A stretch of DNA of 64,000 nucleotides from positions 42,150,820-42,214,819 of the forward strand of contig OY735227.1 in assembly GCA_963457665.1 (NCBI GenBank), given 5' to 3'. Positions 12,270 to 24,550 of the stretch are shown piece after piece. Origin of the DNA: Thysanoteuthis rhombus. Lineage: Eukaryota > Mollusca > Cephalopoda > Oegopsida > Thysanoteuthidae. Below the pieces are notes generated by a model. The model was not told the origin of the DNA and did not search any database. It worked only from the letters and a program-made list of their open reading frames with translations. Position numbers and translations under genes: made by a program. The stretch's first letter is position 1. Each line of letters opens with the position of its first letter.

Positions 12270-12450
12270 GTCTGCTAGTTGCCAGAATTACGTTGTAATA
12301 CCTGTAGAACTAGAATCGGTACTACCGCCCGAAAAGTGTCTACATTTGATAATCGTATAAGCTTCAACATGGGTTTGGGGGACTTTTAAAACCTACTGTC
12401 ACAAAATGAGTTTTTGCTTAGGTGGCCAATAAACTCCCCCGGTACAATAT
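12270..12450 (+). repeat. Dispersed repeat family L, 3'-part copy
   Basis: GAATCGGTACTACCGCCCG, AAGTGTCTACATTTGATAATC and TAGGTGGCCAATAAACTCCC match 39650-39790 at perhaps 70-75 percent by eye. A fragment resembling the other end of L lies at about 13450-13530, so the order is broken here. Confidence 0.5.
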
Positions 12451-13993
12451 AGGTTCTAGGAGTTCGCTTTATTATTTTAGAATAAACTAATCGTATGTAA
12501 GACCGAATGTGACTCTCGCTATTACTTAAATCAAATCTTTTACAGTGTTGAATTTTCGGTTGGAAATTTTAAGATTCAAATGCTCAGTTGAATTTTCCGT
12601 AAATTCTTTAATATTCAACCGCTTTTTAACCATTCGGAAATAACCCAATTTTAAATATCGGTACCCAATAATTTGGCATATTTAATCCAGGATATTCTAA
12701 ACAATTGTCAGTACTCTTATATTACAATACTCATCTACCATTAATGGGTTAATCTTCGTTTTAAAATAATACTTCCTACAAAACAATTTTTTGATCTCGG
12801 TGCTGTTTCTGGAGCCAACAATATTTACATTTTCCCAAATGAATAAAACATTTAACCCATCACTAATACGAATAGCAAATATTTACCAGCACTTTAAAGA
12901 GAATCTGATTCACACCAGGAGCATAAGTGTGGATCTATCTTCAGTTACGATTAAACTATGCATTGATTCAGTGGCGTAGTCCGGGTTATTAGGGGTGGGG
13001 ACAAAGATACCCCATTATAAACCGACATAAATTTTGCGCCCAGTCATTCCCACACTCAGGGCCTACTGCCCCCATCGCTACGCCTCTGCTTGTACACTCC
13101 CTTTATCTACTAGGCACACGGAATAATTTGAGAAAATAATTACAATCCACGGCTGGTTTTAACTAACCTTCTCAATTCAAAAATAATTCTGTTATAGCTT
13201 AACCAAGGCAATAGTGCCTTGATCCTCTCCGTGGTATCTCAAACTTAGGGGTCAGATCAGGTCACTTTTTTCTTATTTTTTATTTTTTTTAAGAATAATC
13301 ACGTAACTAGCGTTTTGTTTTTCTCGCATAATCTCTACAAAAACGTACTCCTAGTATTTATATTAAATATTTGCTATTCACGAATTTTTTTCCTCGTGAT
13401 GAACTTTAAACTTGTGAACACCGTTCCGTGAGCTAAATACTGCCTTCTCTGATACCGGCCACTCAAAGTTTTGTAAGGTTTGAGGAATTGAAACATTCAA
13501 ATACGGTACTGATAAATTATTTCTACTTAAATATTTCAAGGCCTGAAACATCAGATATCGGATCTAGTTCCCAGGACGGTACTATCATTATTGAGGAAAG
13601 AACTTGAGTAAATTTGTGTACTACCACTTTTAACTCTAAATCTGCCTCAGGTCTGTACCCTTTTAACCCTGGATCCAGTTACCCTTATAGACAAATTTAG
13701 ACCCAGGGTGCAACAATTTCGGATTCTGTAAGACCTATACATGCAAGCAAAAACTAGTCAGTTTATGATATTAAACAAATATTGACTCGCAACCTCGCGG
13801 CAATAAGGTAATTATCTACTGAGTTATTTGCTTAGAATTAGTCCGGCATAACTCAACAAGTTGCTTTCACTAGCTGGTTTTCCTAGGTTTTCACCCATTC
13901 AAGAATTAACCACGTTCGTCCTGAAACTTGGTAGTGTCGATGATTTTCTTTATTCAACTGTAATTGTACGATTCTGTTATCTTTGTTTTACAG
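12451..13993 (+). other. Region upstream of FEM1-like paralog 1, probably mostly intron
   Basis: It ends in the acceptor TTTGTTTTACAG at 13982-13993, directly before the ATG. The expected upstream 5'UTR exon was not found. A fragment of repeat L (GGCCACTCAAAGTTTTGTAAG) lies near 13457. No other coding or RNA signal was seen. Confidence 0.45.
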
Positions 13994-15787
13994 ATGGTCA
14001 ACTGTCAAACGCACAACGAATCACCTGAACAAGTTCTACCGAACGGACGCTCGATTTTCGATTTAATCACCTTGAAAAACCTTGATGCAATACGCTCACT
14101 TCTTACTCCCTTAACACTACATGATCGTCAGTCGATTGCTTACCAAAAAGTCGAAGGGAAGAGTCTTCTTTATTATGCATGTGAATTGGGCTGTAAAGAC
14201 ATCGCGAGATATCTCTTAGTGGAATGTGGAGCTGATATCGATGACGGTTACTATGGTGGTAATGCATCAGAAACGCCAATTATTGCATCCGTACGTAAAT
14301 TAGATGTTCCAGTGATAACGTTATTAATGAGGCACGGGGCTTGCGTTCGCTCCGGTAATGTTGGGGCTCATTGTGTTAATTACGCCTTCAATAATAAATA
14401 CAACTCCTTGGTGACAATTCTCACGTTTTATGGAAAAAAGATGAACGGAATAATTTTATTAAGACCAAAACCACATGGGAACGGATATTCTGGATTATTT
14501 CGGTTTTTTGAGAAAGGAAATACTGAGTATGAGAGGCGGAGCAGACTCTTCTTAAACGCTGTAACCAATGGAGGTACCCCCACGATAAAGATGTTGCTGT
14601 CCCGAGGTATCAATAAAAATTACCAGAACTATGATGGCGAGAATGCTTTATGCCTGGCCATCTTGAACGGGCGAGTAAACACGGAGAATTTCCTGATTAA
14701 TCATAAAACGTACACGTTGAAGACTTACGCTCAAGCTTTGGAGTTTTGCGGGGCGAAATTTATAATCTATCTAGCTAATAAGAAAAGGGGACTCGAATGC
14801 TGGAGGAAATCTCTCAGAATACGTCAGGAATATTGCATCGGCTTTCTGGATAAAGACCAAGTGAAAACTGAGAGTGATATAGGAATGGAATTCAAGACCA
14901 AAGAAGAGATCTACATGCTAAAGGATAAACAGCTGTATTTGCAAGCGTTACTTGTGTTTCTTCGACTTCTCCCGAGGTACAACGAGATAACAAGAACAGC
15001 GTTCAGAATTGTGGCCCAACACCGGATTTTTCGAGATGACCTCCAACTGTGTTTGAAATTACTCTCCGAACTTTACTACTATACAAACGTTGATCGTTCC
15101 GTGGTCCGATACCCAACCGAACATTCTATTGAAACGATGGATGAATTGTTCCGCGACCATTTTGAAGTCCGCTCCGAAGACAGACCTGAATACTTACTCA
15201 AATTTGGCAAATTATTCCACCTTCTATGGGGAGAACTTCCACAGAGTTCCCTTATTCTGTACGATATCGCTTACGAGGAACTCCTCAGCTATGTGCTTTT
15301 AAATGTCGAGAACATGAGTAAATACAATCTGAGCCAAGAGGAAAGAAAGTGGATTGAAAATGGAATTACCAAAATAAATGAAAAATATTCATCTTGTTAC
15401 TCGACCACACTTCTACACGAGGCAATTCAAAGAGAATTTTCTTTGTCCGTCGTTGCCTTGCTTCTAAAATGTTCTTCAGATGCCAATTGCACAACACGTG
15501 TGAAAAATAGCCCGCTTCATTGTATTGCCTCGACATGTAGTGAGGATACTTACACTAGACAAGTGACGAATCTCTTGATAAAAGCTGGGGCGCATGTTGA
15601 TTCGGTAAATTCTTTCGGGAGCCGACCCCTGGAAGCTCTCCAAGAAAGGGGTATCATAGATAAACCCCTGAAGTATCTCTCTTTACAGTGTTTAGCTGCT
15701 CGAGCAATTTACAAGCATGGAATCGCTGTGTCAGAAGATAACTATCCAAAAATCTTGGTCAGATTTGTACGCATCCACTCGTCATAA
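13994..15787 (+). CDS. FEM1-like CRL2 substrate receptor, paralog 1
   Basis: This is a 597-residue protein in one exon, near the usual FEM1 length of about 620-670. It has ankyrin repeats at about 57-150 and 184-245, with SLLYYACELGCKDIARYLLV the clearest. A FEM1 TPR-like region follows at about 245-365 (YAQALEFCGAKFI, GLECWRKSLRIRQE, LYLQALLVFLRLL). Two C-terminal ankyrin repeats lie at about 471-538. The VHL-box is intact: the BC-box-like LSLQCLAARAI at 562-572 aligns with TLQCLAARVI of vertebrate FEM1C, and the Cul2-box-like YPKILVRFVRIH is at 584-595. FEM1 proteins dock on Elongin B/C-CUL2 and recognise C-terminal degrons for ubiquitination. The start is the ATG immediately after the acceptor TTTACAG, as in the three sister genes; an upstream in-frame ATG at 13964 lies in the intron. 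Its C-terminal half is closest to paralog 2. Substrate and A/B/C orthology cannot be assigned. Confidence 0.88.
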   Translation: MVNCQTHNESPEQVLPNGRSIFDLITLKNLDAIRSLLTPLTLHDRQSIAYQKVEGKSLLYYACELGCKDIARYLLVECGADIDDGYYGGNASETPIIASVRKLDVPVITLLMRHGACVRSGNVGAHCVNYAFNNKYNSLVTILTFYGKKMNGIILLRPKPHGNGYSGLFRFFEKGNTEYERRSRLFLNAVTNGGTPTIKMLLSRGINKNYQNYDGENALCLAILNGRVNTENFLINHKTYTLKTYAQALEFCGAKFIIYLANKKRGLECWRKSLRIRQEYCIGFLDKDQVKTESDIGMEFKTKEEIYMLKDKQLYLQALLVFLRLLPRYNEITRTAFRIVAQHRIFRDDLQLCLKLLSELYYYTNVDRSVVRYPTEHSIETMDELFRDHFEVRSEDRPEYLLKFGKLFHLLWGELPQSSLILYDIAYEELLSYVLLNVENMSKYNLSQEERKWIENGITKINEKYSSCYSTTLLHEAIQREFSLSVVALLLKCSSDANCTTRVKNSPLHCIASTCSEDTYTRQVTNLLIKAGAHVDSVNSFGSRPLEALQERGIIDKPLKYLSLQCLAARAIYKHGIAVSEDNYPKILVRFVRIHSS

Positions 15788-16810
15788 TCGTTTCGAAAAA
15801 ATTTTTTAATTAAAAGAAATTTTTTTTTTTTTTATTTTTTTTTTTTTTATTACTCTCCTAAAATTCATACTCCAGAAGCAAATTTTGGTTTGTTTTGCGC
15901 GCATTTAGAATCTGACTTTGATATTTCAATGAAATATTCCAATACCCAATCCTTAACTTTTTTTCCCTCTCTTCAAGAATCGTATTTATTAATGATAATA
16001 AAAAAAGGGATGGATTATCTTTGGCATCCCTTTCACTTTCGTGGTTTTAATTTTGGGAAATAATGGAGTAGTTGTTTGTCCAATTGCTGTCTCACTCTTT
16101 GATCCTTGTGGCATGCCAATGACAAAACTGTTTGTCAAGATATCTGGCGATGGGACGACACTCAATGAGAAATACTTTCATTACTTTTGTCATAGTGCTA
16201 AATGAACACGGACTGTCACAGTGAAGACTCGAACTGATTTTGTTTGCAGAGCGTTGCTTCGGGGAGGGCTTTCTTTTTTTATATACATATATAATTACAT
16301 TACTTCGTATTTTTTTACAAAAGCATTTCATTAGTACAGGTTTTGTCCGCTATCCGAAATAGTGTAAAGCAATCCACGCTGTTTATAGATGGCCGTAGAA
16401 TGATAATCTGAGTAGTTGCAATGGAAAACGACGTAAGATTAAGGCAATACTAGTAAAAAAATTACAATGACTAAAATCTAATTTTGATATCAGAAACTAT
16501 GAAGAACAATAATTCTTACTGAAATATTTAGAATTTCATCTGAAACAAGTTAAAACAAATATTCTAAATATCTCTGCTAAACAAACGCATCCACCATCCT
16601 TACGTCCATATCTGATTTCCGATTTCTAAGGGATTCAAAATGTGGAACAAGTATTGCTAGTTGTCGCAAGAGGAGAGCGAGGATGGTTCATAAAATTTAG
16701 TTAATAAGAGAAACGATTAGTAACTTGTGTGTATATGTATGTATGTATATATATATATATACCCAATTTGTTCTAGAGTTTAAGAAAAGAATTTTATTTA
16801 TCTATTCATT

Positions 16811-16843
<33 letters not shown>

Positions 16844-17747
16844 GTTAGCTTCAAATGGGTATATGAAACAGTTATAAAATTAGCTGGAAAGTAAAAAGTC
16901 CGAATTTTGACTATTAATACTCGGCAACATTCTCCCTTCCTCTTTTCGTTGGTTAATGTAACCGGAAAGCGTCGAATACGCATGCGTTGGCACACCTAAA
17001 ACCTGAGTTTCCAACGCTGTCAAATCTCAGCTACTTTTCTGGGAGTCCAGAGTTCATACCCTGGACTAGGTAGTGCCGAAATGTACATTGAATCGGTGCA
17101 GAGTCTGAGAAGTAGCTCAAGGAAGGATTGAATGTTTCCAGTTCCGAAATTCCCTTGAAAGGACACCGCACGTGGATGCTTACGAAATGGAAAAATTTTA
17201 ATTCACTATTTCTGGAAATTTACCGAATGTGACCCAATTGGGGAATAGGGCAGGAGTTACTGTGATCAAAAACGTTTGGATTAAGACCAGGAAACTGTTC
17301 CAAAAAAATCAATGTATACTAGTAACGACTTCTCAAAATTGTCAAACTTCAGATCAATGTCAGGAGTTGACTTTGGTTTCGCTACCAACTGATTGTCGGC
17401 AAGCTGTCTTCTTGTATATTTATGAAGAATGTATCCTAAATGTACGCACGGACTAATTTTATTCTGATAAATAAATATTTTATACGAATATTTGCGGTTT
17501 GTTTTTGTTCATGATTTACTTATTATATACAGTATAATTGCGGTAATCCTCTTCTCTCAGGATCAGGTTGGTCAATCTAGATGTGATTTTTTTTTTTTTT
17601 TCTTTTTTTTTCTTATCGAAATATTGTAATCACTGGACTCTCGGATTTGAAAGAAAAATCTAAATTGACAAGCCAGGTTGGGAAAGTATTTCGAATGGAA
17701 TTTGACGCAGCAGTTGTTGTAGCGGTGCTTTTCTCTGAGAAAGAAAA
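15788..17747. other. 3' flank of paralog 1, low complexity
   Basis: Contains T runs at about 15820-15850 and 16809-16842, a short (TA)n tract near 16743-16760, and no recognisable coding or RNA feature beyond the candidate poly(A) signal. Confidence 0.45.
15997..16002 (+). promoter_or_regulatory. Candidate poly(A) signal for paralog 1
   Basis: AATAAA lies about 210 bases after the stop codon. A T-rich stretch between stop and signal is probably 3'UTR. This is position-based inference; no cleavage site evidence is available. Confidence 0.35.
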
Positions 17748-17822
17748 GAGGCCGTAGAGAACAACGGCCGAAATGTTATGACAAACAACCACGATGAGGA
17801 TAGTCCGAATGATAATAGAAAT
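17748..17822 (+). repeat. Diverged copy of the hammerhead-like hairpin repeat
   Basis: GAGGCCGTAGAGAACAACGG followed by CCGAAATGTTATGACAAACA and GATGAGGATAGTCCGAAT matches the repeat at 43581-43728. Stem II (GGCCGT/ACGGCC) and GAAA survive, but the upstream CUGANGA box has decayed. Presumably nonfunctional. Confidence 0.55.
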
Positions 17823-18008
17823 TTAAAAAAAATAGAATTCATTCTTCTTTGGCCGAATTTCTCCACACTATATTGTTCAAGACCTGCATTGAAAGTAAGA
17901 TTAACTAGACAGAAAACTTTTTTTCTTAAATGCTTCATTTAAGGAACTCGGACAACTTAAGACTAAGATTTAAAACTATTTTTCCACTTACTTTCATTGG
18001 AAGTATTG

Positions 18009-18110
18009 TTTTACCTTCATCCTAACTTCAGTTGCTTTTTATCGCAAATTTGAATTTGACGAGGGTTAAACAGCGTGATTGGAAATAACGATTAAGCCCA
18101 GTTTCTGTTC
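18009..18110 (-). mobile_element. SINE family G, copy 1 (3' part)
   Basis: TTTTACCTTCATCCTAACTT and GCTTTTTATCGCAA are the family G tail, read on the - strand as TTAGGATGAAGGTAAAA. The head probably extended towards the assembly gap at 18223, which cuts off further reading. Confidence 0.6.
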
Positions 18111-18222
18111 AACTATAAAAGCAGCCAGACATATAATGAACACCCTCTTGCTGTAGGATGTTGGATCGATTCCTACCGAGGGCTTACTTATCTCCCATTA
18201 CCCTGTTTAATCGATGCCGTAT

Positions 18223-18422
18223 NNNNNNNNNNNNNNNNNNNNNNNNNNNNNNNNNNNNNNNNNNNNNNNNNNNNNNNNNNNNNNNNNNNNNNNNNNNNNN
18301 NNNNNNNNNNNNNNNNNNNNNNNNNNNNNNNNNNNNNNNNNNNNNNNNNNNNNNNNNNNNNNNNNNNNNNNNNNNNNNNNNNNNNNNNNNNNNNNNNNNN
18401 NNNNNNNNNNNNNNNNNNNNNN
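18223..18422. other. Assembly gap (200 N)
   Basis: A run of exactly 200 undetermined bases. Any open frame spanning it is meaningless. Confidence 1.
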
Positions 18423-18499
18423 CATCCATCGTACAAAACGATGGTTCCAAAGTATGTCTATAACATATCTACAGTGATGCCATTTTACATACAAATATC

Positions 18500-18720
18500 C
18501 AAGTTTATATCTATAAATTTCGATGAAATATCTCGAATCTGTAATTTTTTACTCATTTTTACTAGATTTATCGAAAACCACTTATTCCCCCCGCCAAAAA
18601 AACAAAACAAAAAACAGACTCGACACTGCACGGCCTTATGTGCTAACTAATACATCTGGCTGGATACACGCATGCGCACACAGGTATCTCCAAGAGAGTG
18701 ACAGTGCTGGTGTCATCATC
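18500..18720 (+). repeat. Dispersed repeat family N, copy 2
   Basis: CTAGATTTATCGAAAACCAC, CACTGCACGGCCTTATGTGC and ATACATCTGGC match the copies at 11160 and 30785. Interrupted by an A/C-rich insertion near 18590-18615. Confidence 0.55.
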
Positions 18721-19089
18721 CAGATTCTGGCTCCAGCCGTCAAAAAATAATACTGAATTAGTACCAAAGAAATTGGTGCCAATTCAGATATGTTTAAAGC
18801 AATGTTTCTTAAATAAGAATTATTTCAGGATGTTGATTCATTATAGCGAGTTGTATTGGAAGAGGGTACAGAACCTCGTTTTTCAGAAGCAGATCTCAGA
18901 AATAAAGGAATATCCAAGTCACTGATGATAAAATAGTGTTATGTAAACTAGAATCTTTTAATGATTTTTCTGTTCATTTTTTATAACTCTTAATTTCTAT
19001 ACATATTTTTAGAATGTTCAAAAAGATGAATAAAATACTCATATAAGAAACTGTGTCATTCTCTCCGTGATTTAATACCCAAATAGTGT

Positions 19090-19330
19090 CTAAAGGTTAT
19101 TTATTGATGTCAGAATGATGGCTTCATAGTTTGAAGCGAGACTCTTTCGGAATATGGCTGTTACTATTCCTCGCTTCCACACAACAGGTACTTGACCAGG
19201 TTGTAGACTTGTGTTGAAGATATGACACAGTGGTTTGGCGAGAATTGCGGAAATATCTTTCAGAATCCATGGATGAGCACCATCATGTTCACAGCTTTTA
19301 TTGGTTCTCAACATCCGTATTTCTAGCTTG
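19090..19330 (-). mobile_element. LINE reverse transcriptase fragment of CR1/Jockey-like type
   Basis: The - strand encodes NKSCEHDGAHPWILKDISAI, LCHIFNTSLQPGQVPVVWKR and GIVTAIFRKS. This matches the conserved N-terminal RT blocks of non-LTR elements (DG.HP..LK, SL..G..P..WK.A.V.PIFKK). No endonuclease or later RT blocks follow, so it is a short truncated remnant distinct from family F. Confidence 0.75.
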
Positions 19331-19549
19331 ATCAGAAGAGATGAATGTTCGATATGCTATGATTTTTTTTATTAATAAATCGGTTATAGCCGTCCACAGC
19401 AGATTTATTCAACTTTTCTTTTAAGTCATTGATGTGTACCTCATTTTATTTGAAGTTGGTTTGTTACAAGGGTTTTTGGTTTACAACGATATTTAAAGAA
19501 ATTTCTCTTGGGTGAAGTATTGCAACATTATCAATGATTTCCACCAGCG

Positions 19550-19734
19550 TTTTACCTTCATCCTAACTTTCAGTTGGTTTTTATCATAACTTTGAATCGG
19601 ACCGTCATTCTACGATTAAATAGCGCATTCAGAAAACAAAGAGCAATCCCGCAGTGAGAATCGAACTCACATTCTCAACTCGGACAGGGACCAGTATACG
19701 CCTGGTCACTTTTAACCATTCAGCCACGGGAACT
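19550..19734 (-). mobile_element. SINE family G, copy 2 (best preserved)
   Basis: On the - strand it starts with a tRNA-like head: A-box-like GTGGCTGAATGGTTA and B-box-like GAGTTCGATTCTC. A body containing TTTAATCGTAGAATGACGGTC follows, ending TTAGGATGAAGGTAAAA. It is tRNA-derived; the parent tRNA cannot be fixed by eye. Confidence 0.75.
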
Positions 19735-20274
19735 TAATACTAAAACTGACGCTGATTTTACACCTGACAACCGATATTCCACGCATGATGACGTTTCACA
19801 TTTTAGACCAAGATGTCTTTTAATACAAAGGTTTTTTTTTTCTCTCTAAAATTCTTGGTTGAAATATTCAAACATTATTATTTTTTACCTAGCTTTTACC
19901 TTCATCCTAACTATCAATACTTGTCTGTTACTCCGTAACCCTCTTACGCAGCCACGTGCTTCATGTTAGACCTAGATCTAGCTGTATAGCTATTGGCTGG
20001 GGTGCCACTCCTGTGTATGAATTAATCTATTGTAACCACGGTCCGGTCAGAAATTTCGAAGAAAGAACAAATGGAAAAACGACAACAAGCAAACAACCCC
20101 TATTATTCACAAACGACTAGGCGTCGAAAGTTCCACAACGAACCTAGAGAAACTAAATGACATCATAGCGAATAAGTTGAAGGTAAAGAAAACCATAATC
20201 AAAAAGAATGAAAGACCAAGAAAACCAAGACATGATAGCAATTGTCAATTATGAAAAAATTCCTCAAAAGAATA

Positions 20275-20684
20275 TTGAACGACCATAGCCATCAAAGATG
20301 GTGAAGGGTTCCGCTCTTCTTTTTAATATCTGCATGTCTTTACTTATATGTTTGCTTGTATTCCAGCTCTCCCGGCAATATTGTTTTATCTACTGATTTC
20401 AAAATTGGCACCAGTGCTCCTCTAGACCCCTTCTGAAATTTTCTTTTTTTTTTCAATATCGGGGAAAAGTTCTTTTGACCGCTTTGGGGACTTATTTTAA
20501 CGTGTTGCATCTAGATTCTCTGGAATCTAGACATTTCTAGATATTTTTTTCTTTACCTTATTTCAGATGTTTCACGGTGAGAAAGGCCAGTGATGTCATA
20601 AAAAGAATTTATTCTGACCATAATTATTTTCTGAGGGAATTTTCTTCTTACGAGATACCAAAATTTGACACTAAGGTTGTTCAA
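20275..20684 (-). mobile_element. MITE family B, copy 2 (both ends)
   Basis: It opens with TTGAACGACCATAGCC and closes with the inverted form CTAAGGTTGTTCAA, giving a 410-bp element. The core CCAGTGATGTCATAAAAAGA is in reverse orientation relative to the copies at 1162 and 48813. It is noncoding. Confidence 0.75.
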
Positions 20685-22044
20685 TTATTGCCCCTGATGG
20701 TGAGTTATTATTTATATTCTTAGCTGATGCTGTTGAAATATGTGCATATTTTCAATACAAATGCATCTGTTCTTGGAAAAACAAAACGAATGCTGAATTT
20801 TTCGAACTTGAAGTAATACGTTTTACGCCGCTTTTTACAAGTTCATTGTTTACGAAATGATTTTTACTTTATTAACACAAAGATTATTACAATGAAATTG
20901 GTATGGATACTAGTTTCGGGGATTTCATAGATATGGTGTCAACGGTCCATTCACATTGTCTGCTAGCATCTCAACAGAGAAAGAACGAATGGAAAATCCT
21001 TAAAAAGACTAGAAACTCATCAAAATTTCTTCAAGTATAAATTGATTGTCGAAATGACGAAAAATAACGACGGAAAAATCAAGCAAAATTTCCCTAACTC
21101 TAATTCAATATCACCTTTTTGGCGGTTGGAGCCGAATACAGGTGATGACGTCAGACTTTGCCACTCTATTGTAGCTAGATGTGTTAAATGGTGAGAACTC
21201 ATCATCAAACTATTGCCAAATGAACACAACTGCTCTAGAAGTTACCACGGAATTTACTAAAATGAAATTAGGCGATACCGTTCACCAAAAATTAAGATAG
21301 AATTCTTTCAATTAAGAAAACTCATACTCATTCCAAATGGATTACAGTTATTTGAATTCTAATACTTAGCATAGGTTTGGGTACAACAAAAATTTGTTTA
21401 TAGCTAAGCGACGAATGACGTTGTTTCTCTGTTACAAGATTCACAATGTCTGGTTGTGAGGGGGACACCTTTGCGGAGGCCTGAACTTTGACGGACCCCT
21501 AGGGTACATTTGCAACTCTCTTAGCTACGAGATATACCAGTCTTTGTCTTTTTCCAAGTATTCATTAAAATGAGCTTAGTCTGATACAATTTCACAATAT
21601 GAGTGAGCCAGTGAGGAAGGAACTGACTACAGTAGTAATGGTCTGCGAAACGAGCTTGCTAATCAAATCTCTTGTGGGTAATTTGCTTTCAAAATTCCTC
21701 AAAATGCTCTCTTACATGTATACTAGTTGAATAACCGTCACACGGAGGGGTTATTCGGTTAGTGTAGGTATGTATATAGCTCCATTTTCTTCAATTGTTT
21801 CTTCTATTTACGTTATCTTGGCCAAATGATACATTCACTGTGTAATAACAGGAGATCCTTTCAAATGATAGTTTTCGTTCTGAGCCACCATCCCCGCCTC
21901 CAGGCCCTTCGAGTTGGCCTGCCAGATTAGGTTTGGGTTGTACCCATGTTTCGGTACGTTTTATAGCGTGATAAACACACGGACACCTCTTACCTATATG
22001 TTCAAGATATATTTTCTAGAAATAATAGCATTCCATTACTTCTA
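20685..22044. other. Noncoding DNA, nothing recognised
   Basis: No frame over 70 codons with similarity, no RNA gene, and no repeat that I could match elsewhere in the window. Confidence 0.4.
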
Positions 22045-22456
22045 AGAAGCGAGTTCGATCTCCATGGCCTTGTACCGCACTAAGACTAAAAAACCTACTA
22101 GACTGGTTACTGCGGGGTCAAACTCTGCTCCAACTTCTATCACGACTGAAGATATTCACTACAACTGTATTCAATATAATAGATAAAAAGATATAAGAAT
22201 TTTTTTTATAAATGTATTTATCTATTCGAATGGAATAAGCCTTTTTGTATCTGTATGATAAATTTACGTTAATATCAAAGACTCCTTAATGTATCTCAGT
22301 CAGTAAGATAGCCTCCTGGTAAGCAGTTGGTCGTCAGTTTATATCACGATAGGGTAATGTGAAATTTACATAATGGTTTACACCGCCAATTTTGGTGAGG
22401 ATTGTTGTTCTTGTTACAAAAGGAAAACGAAGTCAACTCCAGTTTTTGAGTTGGAC
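22045..22456 (+). mobile_element. SINE family A, copy 3 (dimeric, near complete)
   Basis: It contains a first tRNA-like B-box (GCGAGTTCGATCTCC), the body CTGCGGGGTCAAACTCTGCT, an AT-rich linker, and AATAAGCCTTTTTGTATCTG. A second tRNA-like part (CAGTCAGTAAGATAGCCTCC) follows, then the tail GGTGAGGATTG with AAGTCAACTCCAG. Two tRNA-like modules in one unit suggest a dimeric SINE. Confidence 0.75.
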
Positions 22457-22589
22457 AAAAATAATACTTTGGCCTTCGGTAGGCGGTCTGTTCCCATTGC
22501 TTAGCCTAATTCCATCACAAGATCAAATGTTGGAGAGGTGATCTCAGGAAGACTATGTCGCGCCAATCCTTTAAGGTTGAGGCAACAGA

Positions 22590-22960
22590 ACTCCTTTTCA
22601 AAAGCAGTATTCGAAACCCTTGATTTAATTGAAGCTTGGAGACGGAATACAGGCGCTAGTTAAACCTACACAACTATCTCAGCCACGAGGCAGGCTATTC
22701 ATGGTCATTTACTAAGCTTATTCTGACTCAAAGTCGCAGTGTTAGTCACACGTTGAGGATCGAACTCCAGCCTAAAGGCGGTTTGACGTCCTTGTGGTGG
22801 CACTTGCAGCTAGAGACATATTGCTCTCGGCTTTCCTCTGGATTATATCAGCAAGGCCAAAAAGGGGATTTCGACGACTGGGCATCCCGTGATCTTCATT
22901 CGCTTTGACCAGGCTTGAGCCCTGGAGGAAACGTTCAATTTTCTGTAGAAACGAAAGGGA
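22590..22960 (+). repeat. Dispersed repeat family H, copy 2
   Basis: GAGGATCGAACTCCAGCC, GGCGGTTTGACGTCCTTGTG, GACTGGGCATCCCGTGATCT and TTGAGCCCTGGAGG match the family at 6180-6440 and 56630-57000. Noncoding. Confidence 0.6.
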
Positions 22961-23436
22961 GGCCTTTTACAACGGCGTGGCTAGAAAGTGTGTGCATTCC
23001 TACTCAGAACTGTCTCATCAAGCGCTGTAAGTATTTGTAATGGTGAAATCACGATGAATATTAGTTTAATTGGTGCCCTTAGCCAAGCTACAGCTATCGT
23101 CGACTGGACCCCACAAATCACGTTATTATGTCTCGGTTCAGGTTATGTAATATAGACCTATAGGCGACAAGCACCAGAAGTGGCGTCTCTCTTTTCAGTT
23201 GACGTTGACGGACAAAAACCTATGGCGGTATTTAACCAGCATAGAGTGTCACCGAAAGTCACAACCATTTATTGATTTTTTTTTTTTTTTTTTTTTTTTT
23301 TCAGTAAAAAGTTTAATCAGATATAATTACACGGAAAATTCATCAGAAATTAACACAATGATTAAATTAAACACACCAGGCATGAACTCGTCAAGCCATA
23401 TGCAGTTGCAAAGGAAAGGTGAAAGTTGGAAGAATA

Positions 23437-23454
23437 TACCCAGCATGCATTGCG
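23437..23454 (+). promoter_or_regulatory. ZNF143/Staf-like promoter element of paralog 2
   Basis: TACCCAGCATGCATTGCG closely resembles the vertebrate ZNF143/Staf binding motif (YWCCCAYAATGCAYYG). The same 18 bases lie at 38411, and a shorter match at 51543, each 94-99 bases before a conserved splice donor. Position and conservation argue for a core promoter site. Confidence 0.6.
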
Positions 23455-23536
23455 CGTAGCTGAATAAAAACTGAACCATTCTTGCACATCATAATCGGGG
23501 TTAATCAATAGTGAATCGTGAAATCAAGGGCAGAAG
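23455..23536 (+). other. Predicted 5'UTR exon region of paralog 2
   Basis: The sequence (GAATAAAAACTGAACCATTC, ATAGTGAATCGTGAAATCAA) is shared with 38429-38510 at roughly 80 percent by eye, and ends in CAGAAG|GTAAAT, a good splice donor. It would splice to the acceptor at 27536. The transcription start is unknown, so only the 3' boundary is precise. Confidence 0.55.
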
Positions 23537-24550
23537 GTAAATTTTTGTTTATCAAAAATCGTTTTTAAGTATTTACTGTCAATAATATCTAGACTATTCA
23601 ATTCGGTGAAAATAAGTTTGAATAGAGATTGTTTGTTTCTCTCTAAAAACACCTACGATTTTAGACAGTGAACCAAATTTTAAAATTATCAGGTTAACAC
23701 AATTATTAAAATGGTTCATTCGTTAAGAAGAAAAGTGCTCTAGAAACACTTTTCCTGTACTGCCCTAACTGAATCAGACAATAGTTTTTTGGGTTTTTTT
23801 TTTAGACGTTTTTTTTTTTCTTTTCTTTTGCTGTTGTTAAAGTAACTTTTTAGGAGTAGCGAGTTAATTGGCTCTGAAGAGGGTGGACGATTTCTAGTGT
23901 GCGTATGATATAAAACTGAACATCGGTTGTTGCAGAGACAGTCACAAAGCCAGGGTACAGTTAGACGTCCGTTGTAAATCGATCACCCACTTTAGAGCCA
24001 ATTTACTCCTGGAAAAAAAAAGTTAATTCCTCAAAAACGAGAAGTCTTCAAGAAAGGTTAGATTCAGTTGAAGCAGTTCATTCTTTACAGGAAAATGTTT
24101 CTATAACTATTTCGTCATATTCGATATAACGAATCATGACTGCCGTTAGAGGATAGGGTTGAAATTCGTTTATTTACAAACGTTCTCTTAGAATCTTACT
24201 ACTTCCTTTCAATTTTACATACTTCTGATCCCCTAAAACCATCCAGAAATTTATAATTTTTTTAGGAAAGATTTTTTCAGCTTTTACTTGAGGGTGTCTA
24301 TTTACTACGTTACTAAAACGCTACTGTCGACACTCATTTTCCGCCATCTTACCGGAGGTAATGACAACCATTTCGTATTACCATCATGGCTTGGTTAGGA
24401 AACTAATCTCAAACCCAGAATAGCCACTGCTTATGTAGATACTTGTATGTAATAAATCTATTCATTGGGGAAGATCGAAAGTAATTGTTAATAAGATTCA
24501 ACAATGTCGATATTTTGCCAGGGTTGTGATAGAGATAAATTCTATACATA

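Noticed and set aside
18158-18494. Several open frames across the N run
   Set aside because: Undetermined bases are read as open. Nothing can be inferred.
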